DNA of 41,784 nucleotides from Halocatena marina (GTDB lineage: Archaea; Halobacteriota; Halobacteria; Halobacteriales; Haloarculaceae): positions 1 through 41,784 of the forward strand of contig NZ_CP109786.1 in NCBI RefSeq assembly GCF_025913575.1, written 5' to 3'. Positions 16,022-23,459 of this stretch are shown here, piece by piece. The translations under genes were made by a program, and so were the position numbers. Positions within the stretch are counted from its first letter, which is position 1. Each line of letters opens with the position of its first letter. Below the pieces are notes generated by a model that was given only the letters and a program-made list of their open reading frames with translations, had not been told where the DNA came from and did no database searches.

Positions 16022-16774
16022 TCACGGAAGGATTGCCGGACTGGGTGGAGCGTCGATTTTTGAAACCCTCAATAGCGGGTTATCAGCCCGGACAAAGGCA
16101 TGAGACCTGATGATTCCAAACGGTACCATAGCGTTTCCATCTGACCTAAGCGCATCGGCGAGTCGGTTTTTAATGCGATCGAGGCCACGTCGAGGTCGAG
16201 CTGTTGGAGCACTCAGATCATTGACCGTAAGATATGCTTCTGGGATGTCTCGACGGGCAATAGTCGGGATTATATCGTTCACAACCTCTCCGTCAACGCT
16301 TCGAACGTATTCGATCACTTCAGATTGCAACCTTTTGATATTGAATTCCGGACGGATCGTTACTAGGACATGCGTTTCATCACCAAACTGCTCGACTTGA
16401 TCACGAGTGATTCCAATCTCTGCTGGTTTGGTCAGATCAACGGGTGCGAGACGGGATTCCAGCGTCGATGGATCGACCTCAGTGGGAACAGCGACGGTTG
16501 GGAAGAGCACTAGATCTGGTTCATCGATCAAAAACCGATCATCCGCAAGTGACTCGATGTCTGTTTCTGCTGCAAAATCTGGAGGGAGCTGCTCAGCGAT
16601 TGATTCGGCAACTTCATACTCAAGCGAGATTCGGTAGAATGTTCTCGGATCAGACATCCACTCTGATCGATATCTCTCCGTGATTTTAACGTCCGCGTCA
16701 CAGATCCGTCGTGATCGGACAACGAAATCGACGTAACCGGCATTTACCCCAGAAATCGACCTCTTAGAATCCAT
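16022..16774 (-). CDS. unknown soluble protein, 250 residues
   Basis: It starts at ATG 16774. It is acidic and alpha/beta in character, with no membrane segment, Cys cluster or P-loop. The stretches DEPDLVLFPTVAVPTEVDP and HVLVTIRPEFNIKRLQSEV suggest beta strands alternating with helices, and a basic patch (ARPRRGLDRIKNRL) lies near residue 195. It is monocistronic and convergent with the 15584 cassette. No family recognised. Confidence 0.6.
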   Translation of the reverse strand: MDSKRSISGVNAGYVDFVVRSRRICDADVKITERYRSEWMSDPRTFYRISLEYEVAESIAEQLPPDFAAETDIESLADDRFLIDEPDLVLFPTVAVPTEVDPSTLESRLAPVDLTKPAEIGITRDQVEQFGDETHVLVTIRPEFNIKRLQSEVIEYVRSVDGEVVNDIIPTIARRDIPEAYLTVNDLSAPTARPRRGLDRIKNRLADALRSDGNAMVPFGIIRSHAFVRADNPLLRVSKIDAPPSPAILP

Positions 16775-17009
16775 TTGATTACAAACTCCGGGCCGCTGCC
16801 CTCGGAAAAATCAAATCGATTGTGCGGTCTCTCTCGGCCTCTCAGGGCAAATGGATCTGAAACGGCTGAAAATCGGGGTTTCATCGCCGTATTTTTAAAG
16901 AATATGACACGAGGGTATCTTGATCGCCCGTCGACGAAGATCTCGTTAGTTGTCCCACGTGAATGAGAGTCTTGGTTAACGATCGGTCTTTGCGAGATGG
17001 TGGGTTTGA
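16775..17009. other. 235-bp intergenic region
   Basis: Contains the promoter region of the minus-strand gene at 16774 and AT-rich stretches (ATTTTTAAAGAATATG near 16890). The frame open across it on the plus strand has no ribosome site and looks non-coding. Confidence 0.4.
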
Positions 17010-17156
17010 CTACGGAGAGGTGGCTCTATCCCTAACCAACCTCCGTTCGCCAGCCACATCTGTACATCTGATGTGACCACGTCCCATCACCGTGTACCCC
17101 GATCCGCAGTCTGGGCAATCTTTGATAATCGTCGGTTCTGATGGACGTTTCGTCAT
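17010..17156 (-). CDS. 48-residue zinc ribbon mini-protein
   Basis: ATG 17156 overlaps the stop of the gene before it by 4 bases (ATGA). The protein contains KDCPDCGSGYTVMGRGHIRC, a zinc ribbon knuckle with a CxxC and a later Cys. It is the last gene of the minus-strand operon running from 18602. Confidence 0.6.
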   Translation of the reverse strand: MTKRPSEPTIIKDCPDCGSGYTVMGRGHIRCTDVAGERRLVRDRATSP

Positions 17157-17353
17157 TGCTCTTTCGTGCCTGTGAGTTGCTCGATGGCTTTCTTAGCCCG
17201 CTCAACGACGATGTCAGACGAATCTGGATACGTCGCGTAGTCCTCCAACCCCCGGACAATCCGCTCTCTTTCATATCCATCGTCGATCGTCGGAATGTTA
17301 CCTGTCGATACGATGCGCTCGACCGCTTCGTCTGCTTTGTCGCTTGTCGTCAT
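17153..17353 (-). CDS. small helical acidic protein
   Basis: 66 residues from ATG 17353 (MTTSDKADEAVERIVSTG). It is predicted mostly helical, with Asp/Glu-rich surfaces and no Cys. It is coupled to the zinc ribbon gene downstream by ATGA. It is separated from the gene upstream by an 85-base gap holding a tRNA-like fragment. No family recognised. Confidence 0.55.
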   Translation of the reverse strand: MTTSDKADEAVERIVSTGNIPTIDDGYERERIVRGLEDYATYPDSSDIVVERAKKAIEQLTGTKEQ

Positions 17354-17354
17354 G

Positions 17355-17444
17355 TTGTTCACTGGCGGTTTGGATGGACGCCACCCAAACGCGGGAAGGG
17401 AGTCGAACCCTCCTGCTCCAACCGCGCTTAGAACTTGTTCACTG
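17355..17444 (-). other. tRNA 3'-half-like fragment between 10-bp direct repeats
   Basis: On the minus strand the segment contains GAGGG-TTCGACT-CCCTT, a proper T-arm with canonical loop, followed by CCCGCGT where an acceptor strand would be, and preceded by GTTCTAA, which looks like an anticodon loop. No matching 5' half is present, so it is not a working tRNA. TTGTTCACTG occurs at 17355-17364 and 17435-17444, bracketing it. It could be an old attachment-site remnant, or chance hairpins. Confidence 0.35.
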
Positions 17445-17579
17445 TTGATCGCTGCCGGAGACAGTGGTGTCGCTGGCGACCCACTCGCCTGTGTCTGCGG
17501 GTTCGTCGGTGTCTTCGTCGGTGCTATAGAACACGTGCCGACCGTCCTCGGTCAGAACCTCCTTCACATCGTTGCTCAT
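17439..17579 (-). CDS. 46-residue acidic mini-protein
   Basis: ATG 17579 overlaps the stop of the AspA/AstE-like gene by 4 bases. The sequence begins MSNDVKEVLTEDGRHVFYS and contains GEWVASDTTVSGSDQQ at its end. Short haloarchaeal proteins ending in a W-x-x-A/S-D-T-x-V motif are common, with no function known to me. Confidence 0.5.
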   Translation of the reverse strand: MSNDVKEVLTEDGRHVFYSTDEDTDEPADTGEWVASDTTVSGSDQQ

Positions 17580-18403
17580 CGGTCACCTCCCGCTGCGACA
17601 CGCGGTCTCGCTGGTGTGAGCACGTCACGCTGTTCAGCCGCGAATCCGAAGCGCTGGCCGTACCCATGCGCAGACATGAGCACTGGATAAAACGAATCGC
17701 TAGCGACGATTTCCCGACCGTCGACGGTTGCAAACGTGGTTCCTTCCTCGACACGTTCGAAATTCTCGACGTCGTCGTCGATCTCATAAGAGTCGCCAGC
17801 TGGTTTCGGGATCTGCTGTTGCAGTTCGAAGACTGGCACTGCGCCCGCTGGAGCGTTCCGTTCGGCTAGCGCTCCAGTCGCGCTAAGAAATTCCCAGACG
17901 AGCTGTGTGGCGTTCTCTGCGGCTTGTTCAGATCCTTGCTTCCCACACTCGACTTCGATGATGCAGTCGGTGTGAGCGACGAGTGCGCTCTGAAATTCGT
18001 CACCGACCTCGATCACCGCGTCAAGCGAAAGCTGCGGACAGATCCAATCTGCGAGAGGTCCAGCCTTCTCGACGAGAGCAAACGGTTGCTCATGCGATTG
18101 CGTCGAATGCATCGAGAGGGTCGTACAGTCCTCTAGTTCCGTGAGGAGTGCCGCCGCGAGCCGTGGTTCGTACGTCTCGCTGCTCCGATCACCGGGGAAC
18201 ACCCGGTTCAAATCCCGCTCGATGTAGCGCACGCCTTGTCTGAGCGCACGCTCGTTGACGGTGATGCACTTGACCGGCCGCTTGAGGGCTGGGTCCGCTT
18301 CGAGGAGCGTCTCGATCGCGTGGACGCCACACGGTTCATCTCCGTGGACGGCTCCGACAATCGCAAGCTCCGGTTCTCCCTCCCCCAACTGCTCGACGTT
18401 CAT
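17576..18403 (-). CDS. AspA/AstE-like zinc hydrolase (aspartoacylase/succinylglutamate desuccinylase family)
   Basis: 275 residues from ATG 18403, which overlaps the preceding stop. Zinc-ligand motif GAVHGDEPCG (His20, Glu23), then ERDLNRVFPGD, the family's substrate-binding Arg/Asn signature, a third-ligand candidate His in LSMHSTQSH, and IEVECGKQG as the catalytic Glu region. The family removes acyl groups from amino acids such as N-acetylaspartate or N-succinylglutamate, using one zinc. The length is normal. It sits in an operon of mini-proteins rather than an arginine-degradation pathway, so the substrate here is unknown. Confidence 0.85.
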   Translation of the reverse strand: MNVEQLGEGEPELAIVGAVHGDEPCGVHAIETLLEADPALKRPVKCITVNERALRQGVRYIERDLNRVFPGDRSSETYEPRLAAALLTELEDCTTLSMHSTQSHEQPFALVEKAGPLADWICPQLSLDAVIEVGDEFQSALVAHTDCIIEVECGKQGSEQAAENATQLVWEFLSATGALAERNAPAGAVPVFELQQQIPKPAGDSYEIDDDVENFERVEEGTTFATVDGREIVASDSFYPVLMSAHGYGQRFGFAAEQRDVLTPARPRVAAGGDR

Positions 18404-18507
18404 AGCTTCGCCTCTTCTGCGTGTGACCAGCACAGATATTGTCCGTTGACCCACTCGACGCCATCAGTGCCGCAGTTTGGGTTATCGCAAGTGCGGAAAT
18501 CGTTCAT
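18400..18507 (-). CDS. 35-residue Cys/His mini-protein
   Basis: ATG 18507 overlaps the preceding gene's stop (ATGA), with GGAGGTG upstream. The sequence holds CDNPNCGTDGVEWVNGQYLC followed by WSHAEE: a four-ligand zinc site (C-x4-C ... C-x2-H). Its stop overlaps ATG 18403. A real, very short gene of the coupled operon. Confidence 0.55.
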   Translation of the reverse strand: MNDFRTCDNPNCGTDGVEWVNGQYLCWSHAEEAKL

Positions 18508-18602
18508 ACGCCCGCACCTCCGCTGGAAACGTCGCAGGTGTCTTGTCCGTAGAACTCTTCTGTCGTGCCTCCGTTGGTGGAGGTGGCTTTCGTAGTTGAC
18601 AT
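18504..18602 (-). CDS. 32-residue leader peptide or mini-protein, first gene of operon
   Basis: It starts at ATG 18602 and ends in ATGA, overlapping the next start. It is Thr/Gly/Ser-rich (MSTTKATSTNGGTTEEFYG at the N-terminus) with one Cys and no obvious fold. It contains the ribosome site of the next gene, so it may act mainly as a translated leader. Confidence 0.45.
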   Translation of the reverse strand: MSTTKATSTNGGTTEEFYGQDTCDVSSGGAGV

Positions 18603-18672
18603 GCTTCACGAGAAAGCCAGCGTCAGGGTGCTACTACACCCCGGCGCGATTCTCCAATTCTCCTGAGAACCA

Positions 18673-18777
18673 CGCTTACTGACTTCCTCTACCTTCTGCT
18701 TATAGGCAGATAGTGATAAAACTTTCCCTTCTGCCAGTGAGCAGGAGGTTTATGTATTCGAGTCTTGTAGGGACCGT
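18673..18777. promoter_or_regulatory. divergent promoter with two dyad operators
   Basis: Operator 1: TCTGC-TTATAG-GCAGA (18695-18710) covers the minus-strand TATA (CTATAAG). Operator 2: CCTTCTGC-CAGTGA-GCAGGAGG (18727-18748) ends right at the plus-strand TATA (TTTATG, 18750-). The plus TATA lies about 28 bases before ATG 18778, so that message is leaderless. A third dyad of the same sequence precedes the gene at 19108. Confidence 0.7.
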
Positions 18778-19041
18778 ATGACAGACGAAGATAGAGAGCG
18801 CGCAGAAGGCGGCGAGTACGTCGAGACAGTCACGCCAGAGCGAGTCTTAGACGTGCTTAGACAGCAAGAACGGCCATTCATCACGACTACTGATGTGGCG
18901 GAGGCATTGGGATGTTCGACCGAGACTGCCCGCGTGAAGTTGGGGAAATTGGACGATAAGAACGGAAACGGTACCTTGCGGCGTGAAGATATCGGATCAC
19001 GGACAGTTGTGTGGTGGCTTCCTAGCGAAAACGACGAATAG
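18778..19041 (+). CDS. winged-helix regulator, paralogue of the one at 13068
   Basis: 87 residues from ATG 18778 with a TATA box at leaderless distance. The helix-turn-helix TTDVAEALGCSTETARVKL (about 38-56) is followed by a wing ending SRTVVWWLPSENDE. The same architecture and WW motif occur in the protein at 13068. Dyads of the CCTTCTGC...GCAGAAGG type flank the gene on both sides at promoters, which makes this protein their likely ligand and an autoregulator. Confidence 0.8.
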   Translation: MTDEDRERAEGGEYVETVTPERVLDVLRQQERPFITTTDVAEALGCSTETARVKLGKLDDKNGNGTLRREDIGSRTVVWWLPSENDE

Positions 19042-19044
19042 CCA

Positions 19045-19072
19045 CCTTCTGCGTATAGACAGAAGGTTTATG
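19045..19072 (+). promoter_or_regulatory. operator dyad and TATA of the 19108 operon
   Basis: CCTTCTG (19045-19051) and CAGAAGG (19060-19066) are perfect inverted arms around 8 bases, followed at once by GTTTATGC, the TATA element. It matches the dyads upstream of 18778. Confidence 0.7.
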
Positions 19073-19107
19073 CACATGGGTTTCGTAGATATAGGTGTGT
19101 TCGAGAC

Positions 19108-19311
19108 ATGACTTCGAACGACACTAATCGATTCGAGAGCGCAGACGGATCGCACGAGATCCGTGTAGAGGTCTCTGAAGATCGGAAACACATCAGCGGC
19201 CTCCTAAACGCAATGGAGAAGGCAGACAAGGAAGCCCACCGATCAGGGCGTCACGACGACCGACCGCTCGACGACTGTCCACTATGTCCGGAAGATACCG
19301 ATGACAAGTGA
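19108..19311 (+). CDS. small acidic protein with CxxC end
   Basis: 67 residues. It opens with beta-like SHEIRVEVSEDRKHISGLLN and ends DDCPLCPEDTDDK, a CxxC that may bind metal with His residues just before it. It overlaps the next gene by 11 bases. It is the first gene of a three-gene operon under the CCTTCTG dyad. No family recognised. Confidence 0.6.
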   Translation: MTSNDTNRFESADGSHEIRVEVSEDRKHISGLLNAMEKADKEAHRSGRHDDRPLDDCPLCPEDTDDK

Positions 19312-19762
19312 GAATGAAATCATCAAGGTCGATCTACCGATAGAAGACTGCTATCCGGATGTTTTTGGGGAAGAGACAGAAGTCCCACCTCCAGACGAAC
19401 GGGACGAGACGGACGAGGTCATTATCGAGATGACCGTCGATTCTAAACGGCGGGAGGTCCTTCGTGATCTCGCCGAAGACCGCCTCGACGAGGATGATCT
19501 CCCTGAGGCCGAAACGCTGCTATGGATCGATCAGGCCGAGGTGTACAGCCTCTGTGAAGGCCACTACCTCGAAAAGTGTGAGGGAGCATGGACCGGATTC
19601 ACGGAGAATCCGAATTATGAGGAGCTTCGTCGAAAGATGAATGAGCGGCTGTCTCAGGGAGTTCCGTGTTCGTCCTGCCGCCGAGACCGGATTAACGAGT
19701 TGATGAAACAGATTGAGGACGAGCTTGAGATCTCGATCGAGGTGATCGAGGATGCCTCCTGA
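19301..19762 (+). CDS. acidic protein with CSSC motif, unknown
   Basis: 153 residues, very acidic, probably helical in the C-terminal half. It has LCEGHYLEKCEG near residue 88 and PCSSCRRDRINELMKQIEDE near residue 126. Together these may form a zinc site. It overlaps both neighbours by 11 bases, so translation is coupled. No family recognised. Confidence 0.6.
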   Translation: MTSENEIIKVDLPIEDCYPDVFGEETEVPPPDERDETDEVIIEMTVDSKRREVLRDLAEDRLDEDDLPEAETLLWIDQAEVYSLCEGHYLEKCEGAWTGFTENPNYEELRRKMNERLSQGVPCSSCRRDRINELMKQIEDELEISIEVIEDAS

Positions 19763-19946
19763 GCGCGAGACAGTCGTCGAATGGACGGACAAAACTGGGA
19801 CGGTCTGGCGCGTCGAGCGTCGATACGACCGGAGCCGTCAGCAGTGGGAGTGTTCGATCGCCTCGAAGATCAGAGACACGTGGAGAGTGCGCGAGCGGAT
19901 GGTTCTTGACGGGAAAGAAGCATTCGAGGGTAAGATTCCATTATAA
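19752..19946 (+). CDS. small beta-rich protein, unknown
   Basis: 64 residues from ATG 19752, overlapping the preceding gene by 11 bases. The start PPERETVVEWTDKTGTVWRV has the DKTGTxW motif also present in the C-terminal domain of the SWIM protein at 14516 (FTDKTGTLWKLEQR), which suggests a shared small domain. It is followed by a 118-bp AT-rich gap holding the promoter of the lipoprotein gene. Confidence 0.55.
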   Translation: MPPERETVVEWTDKTGTVWRVERRYDRSRQQWECSIASKIRDTWRVRERMVLDGKEAFEGKIPL

Positions 19947-20064
19947 CAACCATCTGTTGATTCTCTAATAAAATTGCTGTGAGTCGGTCTGATTCTTATA
20001 CTAACTTATAATATGAATAAATTATTTCATAGGAAAAATGGGGTAGTGAAATGAGATCGAATCA

Positions 20065-20856
20065 ATGGGTCAAGATAGACGACAGTTTTTGATGAAAATA
20101 GGACAGACTTCTGTTATTGGAACAGCAGTGCTCTCTGGCTGTTTAAATCAAGATGATCCTTCAGCAGAGTCGCCGACTGCGACACGATCGAAGGCAGGAA
20201 CGGAGCAACAGACGACAGCTACAGCAACATCAACGCCCACAGAAACGGTCACACCAACAGCAACATCGACGCCCACAGCAACAGAAACACCAACAGCAAC
20301 GGAGACACCCACGGCAACGGAAACGCCCACATCTACGGAAACGCCGACTCCTAACCTACCAGTCCCCCTGAAACCGCTCACAACGTATTCGAGCGAAGAA
20401 TACGGTTATCAAATTTCATATCCTGAACCGTGGACTGTTGACGAGAGGCGCAATAGCATCTCAATCAGGGACGAAGAATCGCTAGGAGACATCTTCGTTC
20501 AGGTTCAGGAACAAGCGGATTATATGTCCATATCGAAATGGAAAACGTTTCTCACAGGAGGGATGCCGATCAAGTATTATGACGAGACCGAAACCACGTA
20601 CCAAGGTCATCGAGCGCTTCGACTTGACGTGAGGCATCTTCCTGTGATGGATGGTCCAAAATATCGGAGCAAAGGATTGATTCTGATCTGGAAAGACAAA
20701 GAACGAGTATGCCTCGTCAGAAGTGGGTTCAAGGTTTCTCCGGCAGATGATCCGCATTCGGACGAGACACCCGCCGAGCCAGCCTCAATTGAATGGACAT
20801 CAACGGTCGACAAGGCTGCAACCCGTTTCCTCGAATCGTTTACGCTCGACGACTAG
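20065..20856 (+). CDS. Tat-exported lipoprotein with Thr/Pro stalk and PsbP-like domain
   Basis: 263 residues. The twin-arginine signal DRRQFLM is followed by a hydrophobic core and lipobox VLSGC (Cys26), so it is a surface lipoprotein exported folded. Residues about 50-100 are a Thr/Ala/Pro/Glu repeat (units of PTATET), a flexible and probably glycosylated stalk. The C-terminal 150 residues (YGYQISYPEPWTVDE, FVQVQEQADYMSISKWKTF, GHRALRLDVRH) resemble PsbP-like or eight-cysteine-free haloarchaeal surface domains. The promoter region at 19990-20035 is very AT-rich. Binding partner unknown. Confidence 0.75.
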   Translation: MGQDRRQFLMKIGQTSVIGTAVLSGCLNQDDPSAESPTATRSKAGTEQQTTATATSTPTETVTPTATSTPTATETPTATETPTATETPTSTETPTPNLPVPLKPLTTYSSEEYGYQISYPEPWTVDERRNSISIRDEESLGDIFVQVQEQADYMSISKWKTFLTGGMPIKYYDETETTYQGHRALRLDVRHLPVMDGPKYRSKGLILIWKDKERVCLVRSGFKVSPADDPHSDETPAEPASIEWTSTVDKAATRFLESFTLDD

Positions 20857-20862
20857 CGATTC

Positions 20863-21408
20863 TCAGACTATCTCCTCGACGGTCTCTGGCACCTCTCGTG
20901 AGCCCTCGATCAAGTTCTCGATGTGTCCGCGGAGCGGCTCGGGTGGCTCAGCAGCTAACATCCCAGCGATTCGCGTCCAGCGAAAGATTCCGTGGTCGTT
21001 CGGTTGTCTCGCGTCGACGAGCTGCTGATCGATCAGTATCGGATGCGTGCCGTCAGTTGCAGGCGAGAAGGCAAGCACGGAGACATCATCAGGAGAGGGC
21101 ATCGAGACGCTCACAACGCCATTCGAGACCGTGAGCGACACGCTGATCAACGCCTCCTCGAAGCCTCGTGTTGGGGCTACGATCTCGTCGACGGCGTGAT
21201 CGACGCACCGAGCAGCATCGATCACCCAATCCTCTGGCCACTCCTCGATCTGGAGCTGTGGATGATCGACGAGTCGCATTGCTTCGAGCAATACTGAGTC
21301 ATCCGTCGAGATCTCCTTCGGACGCTGGTGATAATCGCACGCTACCCCTTCCCCCAACGTTGCAGCATGGAGCGCTTCGGCCAACTCCACTCGAATTAGA
21401 TCAGTCAT
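20863..21408 (-). CDS. unknown acidic protein, 181 residues
   Basis: It starts at ATG 21408 (MTDLIRVELAEALHAATLGE). Soluble and acidic, mixed alpha/beta, with no recognised motif. HPQLQIEEWPEDWVIDAARC and SVSLTVSNGVVSVSMPSPDD are the clearest secondary-structure stretches. It converges on the lipoprotein gene with 6 bases between stops. No family recognised. Confidence 0.55.
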   Translation of the reverse strand: MTDLIRVELAEALHAATLGEGVACDYHQRPKEISTDDSVLLEAMRLVDHPQLQIEEWPEDWVIDAARCVDHAVDEIVAPTRGFEEALISVSLTVSNGVVSVSMPSPDDVSVLAFSPATDGTHPILIDQQLVDARQPNDHGIFRWTRIAGMLAAEPPEPLRGHIENLIEGSREVPETVEEIV

Positions 21409-21713
21409 GCCACTGATGAGTGGTCAAAGACGGTTAAGCGTGGTCGGTTGCACCTTCTCCGCTTCGAAGTGTGGCTCTGGGCCCGCGATCTCTGATGCCT
21501 CCAAAGATCCCTATACATCATATGTCGCTATATGAATTCCAACACCTCGACTGGCTGCGATTTTCTTCGAACCTTATGTAATAGATGGTGGATGGGTTGT
21601 AGCCACGGGTTACATAAGGCTAAATCCGCCAGCGCTCGGTGCCGATCGAGGCAGAGACCACCATCGGAAACGGTGTAGAAGGAGTGTGTCAATCCAATAA
21701 AGAATAGCCGATG
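21409..21713. other. 305-bp intergenic region containing repeat element C
   Basis: No credible gene. It holds the promoter side of the 21408 gene (AT-rich ATACATCATATGTCGC near 21515) and the third 48-bp inverted-repeat element. Confidence 0.5.
21572..21619. repeat. 48-bp inverted-repeat element, copy C
   Basis: Arms CCTTATGTAAT (21572-21582) and GTTACATAAGG (21609-21619), with a 26-base centre. It is 94 bases past the stop of the gene at 21714 and 163 bases before ATG 21408. Confidence 0.9.
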
Positions 21714-22193
21714 TCAAATATTGTCTCTGTTCGTGTCAGCAGTGTCGATATCGCGGATCAACCACTCAACTCGAAACGCGTATCGAGCGGCCATCTTCTC
21801 TAGCACTTCACGAGCACTAAGATCCTCAACGATAGCGGGCGAGGTCCACTGGCTTTGTGGGTCATGTGGGTCCGACCGAGTGAGCTCCTGATATGCAAAT
21901 TCGGGATCTGGCGACGTTGGAGATTCGTGTCGATACGCTGAATACCGAGTGAACAGGTTAGCGAACTCCCACGCTGTCCGTTCGTCACTAAACGCTACTA
22001 GTTGTCTCGCAACCCCATATGCACCCTCATCATAGTGGACACTGAATGCGTTCGCGTTGTCACGATCAACTCCGTCTTTCGCGTATATTCCCGTTTCCCA
22101 AGATTCGATATACGAGGGCAGCACTTTGACCGATATACCCTCATACTCATACCCAAGTTCCGTGTCCGTCCACGCTTCGTGTGGTGAAACCAT
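21714..22193 (-). CDS. unknown protein downstream of the recombinase
   Basis: 159 residues from ATG 22193. Mixed alpha/beta and acidic: GISVKVLPSYIESWETGIYA, then FSDERTAWEFANLFTRYSAY, then VREVLEKMAARYAFRVEWLI-like helices at the end. No family recognised. It follows the serine recombinase gene by 47 bases on the same strand and could be co-transcribed. Confidence 0.6.
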   Translation of the reverse strand: MVSPHEAWTDTELGYEYEGISVKVLPSYIESWETGIYAKDGVDRDNANAFSVHYDEGAYGVARQLVAFSDERTAWEFANLFTRYSAYRHESPTSPDPEFAYQELTRSDPHDPQSQWTSPAIVEDLSAREVLEKMAARYAFRVEWLIRDIDTADTNRDNI

Positions 22194-22240
22194 GCTATAT
22201 CTCCTCACTCTTCAGTAAGCAGCTGCTTACGGATTGTGGA

Positions 22241-22918
22241 TCATTCAGCAGATCTCTCACTGGTTGTGTACCGCTCTCGGTTCTTTTCGATCTTCTGAAT
22301 TGTGCCCCGAGCAACATCGGTCGATCGCGCGAGACTCCGCTTGCTCGCCCCTTTATCGAGTTCGTCGAGGATGACGAGCGCTGTCTCGTAGTCTTCGTTC
22401 GGGGTGAGATAGCCCTCCGAGCCGACATCGAACCCGAACGGTGGCCGCCCGTGCCATTCCCCCTGCTCGCGCGCCGCAGCGATCCCCTCGCGGACGTTCT
22501 CGCGTTTGATCTCTGCCTCTAACTCCGCAAAGGTCGCAGCCACGGTCAGAAACGCACGCGTGTAGGGATCACTGTCTTCAGGATCGAGCGCAATCCCCAT
22601 GTCGAGAATGTGCAGTCCCACCCCGTTCTCGTCCACGATCCGCTCGACGGTCGCGGAGAAGTCACGCACCGATCGGGAGATCCGGCTGACCTCCGACGCG
22701 ATCACCTGCGAGATCTTCCCGTCCTCGATCGCGGCCATCAGCTCGCTGTAGCCCTCCCGGTTGGTGTTCGTTCCAGTCTGCTTGTCGACGAACATCTCGA
22801 TATCGGCTGGCTCCACACCGAGTCGATCGGTCGCATACTCGCTGGTAATCTTTCGCTGTCGTGAAAGATCCTGTTTGGCTGTCGATACTCGACAATAGAG
22901 TGCAGTTGTTCCACTCAT
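22241..22918 (-). CDS. serine recombinase (resolvase/invertase family)
   Basis: 225 residues from ATG 22918. The N-terminal catalytic domain has YCRVSTAKQD with the nucleophile Ser12, ASEVSRISRSVRDF with the active-site arginines, and the E-helix region RENVREGIAAAREQGEWHGR. The C-terminal end has a helix-turn-helix (KRSLARSTDVARGTIQKIEK). The length is normal for a small resolvase. It probably resolves plasmid multimers or inverts a segment. A cluster of three half-sites lies 48-86 bases upstream, as expected for a res site that also controls the gene. Confidence 0.9.
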   Translation of the reverse strand: MSGTTALYCRVSTAKQDLSRQRKITSEYATDRLGVEPADIEMFVDKQTGTNTNREGYSELMAAIEDGKISQVIASEVSRISRSVRDFSATVERIVDENGVGLHILDMGIALDPEDSDPYTRAFLTVAATFAELEAEIKRENVREGIAAAREQGEWHGRPPFGFDVGSEGYLTPNEDYETALVILDELDKGASKRSLARSTDVARGTIQKIEKNRERYTTSERSAE

Positions 22919-22965
22919 TCGTCCTACTTTGTGGCACCCCCGCCAATGACTTAAAACCACCCCCC

Positions 22966-23004
22966 TTTTGAGCAGACTGCTCAGAAACTATAGTTTTTGA
23001 GCAG
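22966..23004. promoter_or_regulatory. probable recombinase site (res) / operator: three TTTTGAGCAG half-sites
   Basis: TTTTGAGCAG (22966-22975), its inverse CTGCTCAGAAA (22977-22987) and TTTTTGAGCAG (22994-23004). The last two make a 28-bp imperfect palindrome with AAACTATAGTTT in the centre, which is the size of a serine-resolvase crossover site. It lies between the recombinase gene and the divergent gene at 23055. Confidence 0.65.
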
Positions 23005-23054
23005 GGGAAAGAATAGCAGAAGTAGTATGTGAGACTATTCTGATAGTAAAAGGT

Positions 23055-23255
23055 GTGGGACGGATTATTTACTTGGATGCAGACGGAGACCGCAGCGAAG
23101 TCACAGCAGATACGATCAAATATATTGACGATCACTGGAGATTCATTACAGACAAATACGAAGAAGATAATAAAGAGGTAACTAAGAGGAAATGGATTCC
23201 ACGGGAGCGAGTTATTGAAGTTGAAACAAAGACAGAAAGGGAGAAGATATTCTAA
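23055..23255 (+). CDS. small protein divergent from the recombinase
   Basis: 66 residues from GTG 23055; no ATG is available in frame. The sequence opens GRIIYLDADGDRSEVTADTI, then HWRFITDKYEEDNKEVTKR, and ends with a Glu/Lys-rich helix. It resembles short haloarchaeal proteins of unknown role. The start is uncertain. Confidence 0.45.
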   Translation: MGRIIYLDADGDRSEVTADTIKYIDDHWRFITDKYEEDNKEVTKRKWIPRERVIEVETKTEREKIF

Positions 23256-23269
23256 TTCCTTTGTGTCCT

Positions 23270-23318
23270 CTCTGCGACTGAAAATAGGGGGATGACAGCG
23301 GTACTCCTGTCTGAGGTA
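23270..23318. repeat. ~45-bp direct repeat, left copy
   Basis: CTCTGCGACTGAAAATAGG...GGATGACAGCGGTACTC...TGTC matches 24065-24112 with few changes. The pair brackets the PH-domain gene. Confidence 0.65.
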
Positions 23319-23459
23319 GGTGACATCTACATACCAACTGAAATCATATCTATGACTTACTCATCTTTATACATATCTAGATACATAGAATATAAAAAAT
23401 AAGGAAAATATATCTGTTTGACGTATCATTATATGGTACAAAATCGTACGTATCTGTGT

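Noticed and set aside
17295..17869. Plus-strand frames opposite the AspA/AstE-like gene
   Set aside because: The opposite strand has a clear enzyme signature and coupled neighbours.
20220..20350. Repetitive sequence considered as a CRISPR-like or tandem DNA repeat
   Set aside because: It encodes the Thr/Pro stalk of the lipoprotein; units are short codon repeats without spacers.
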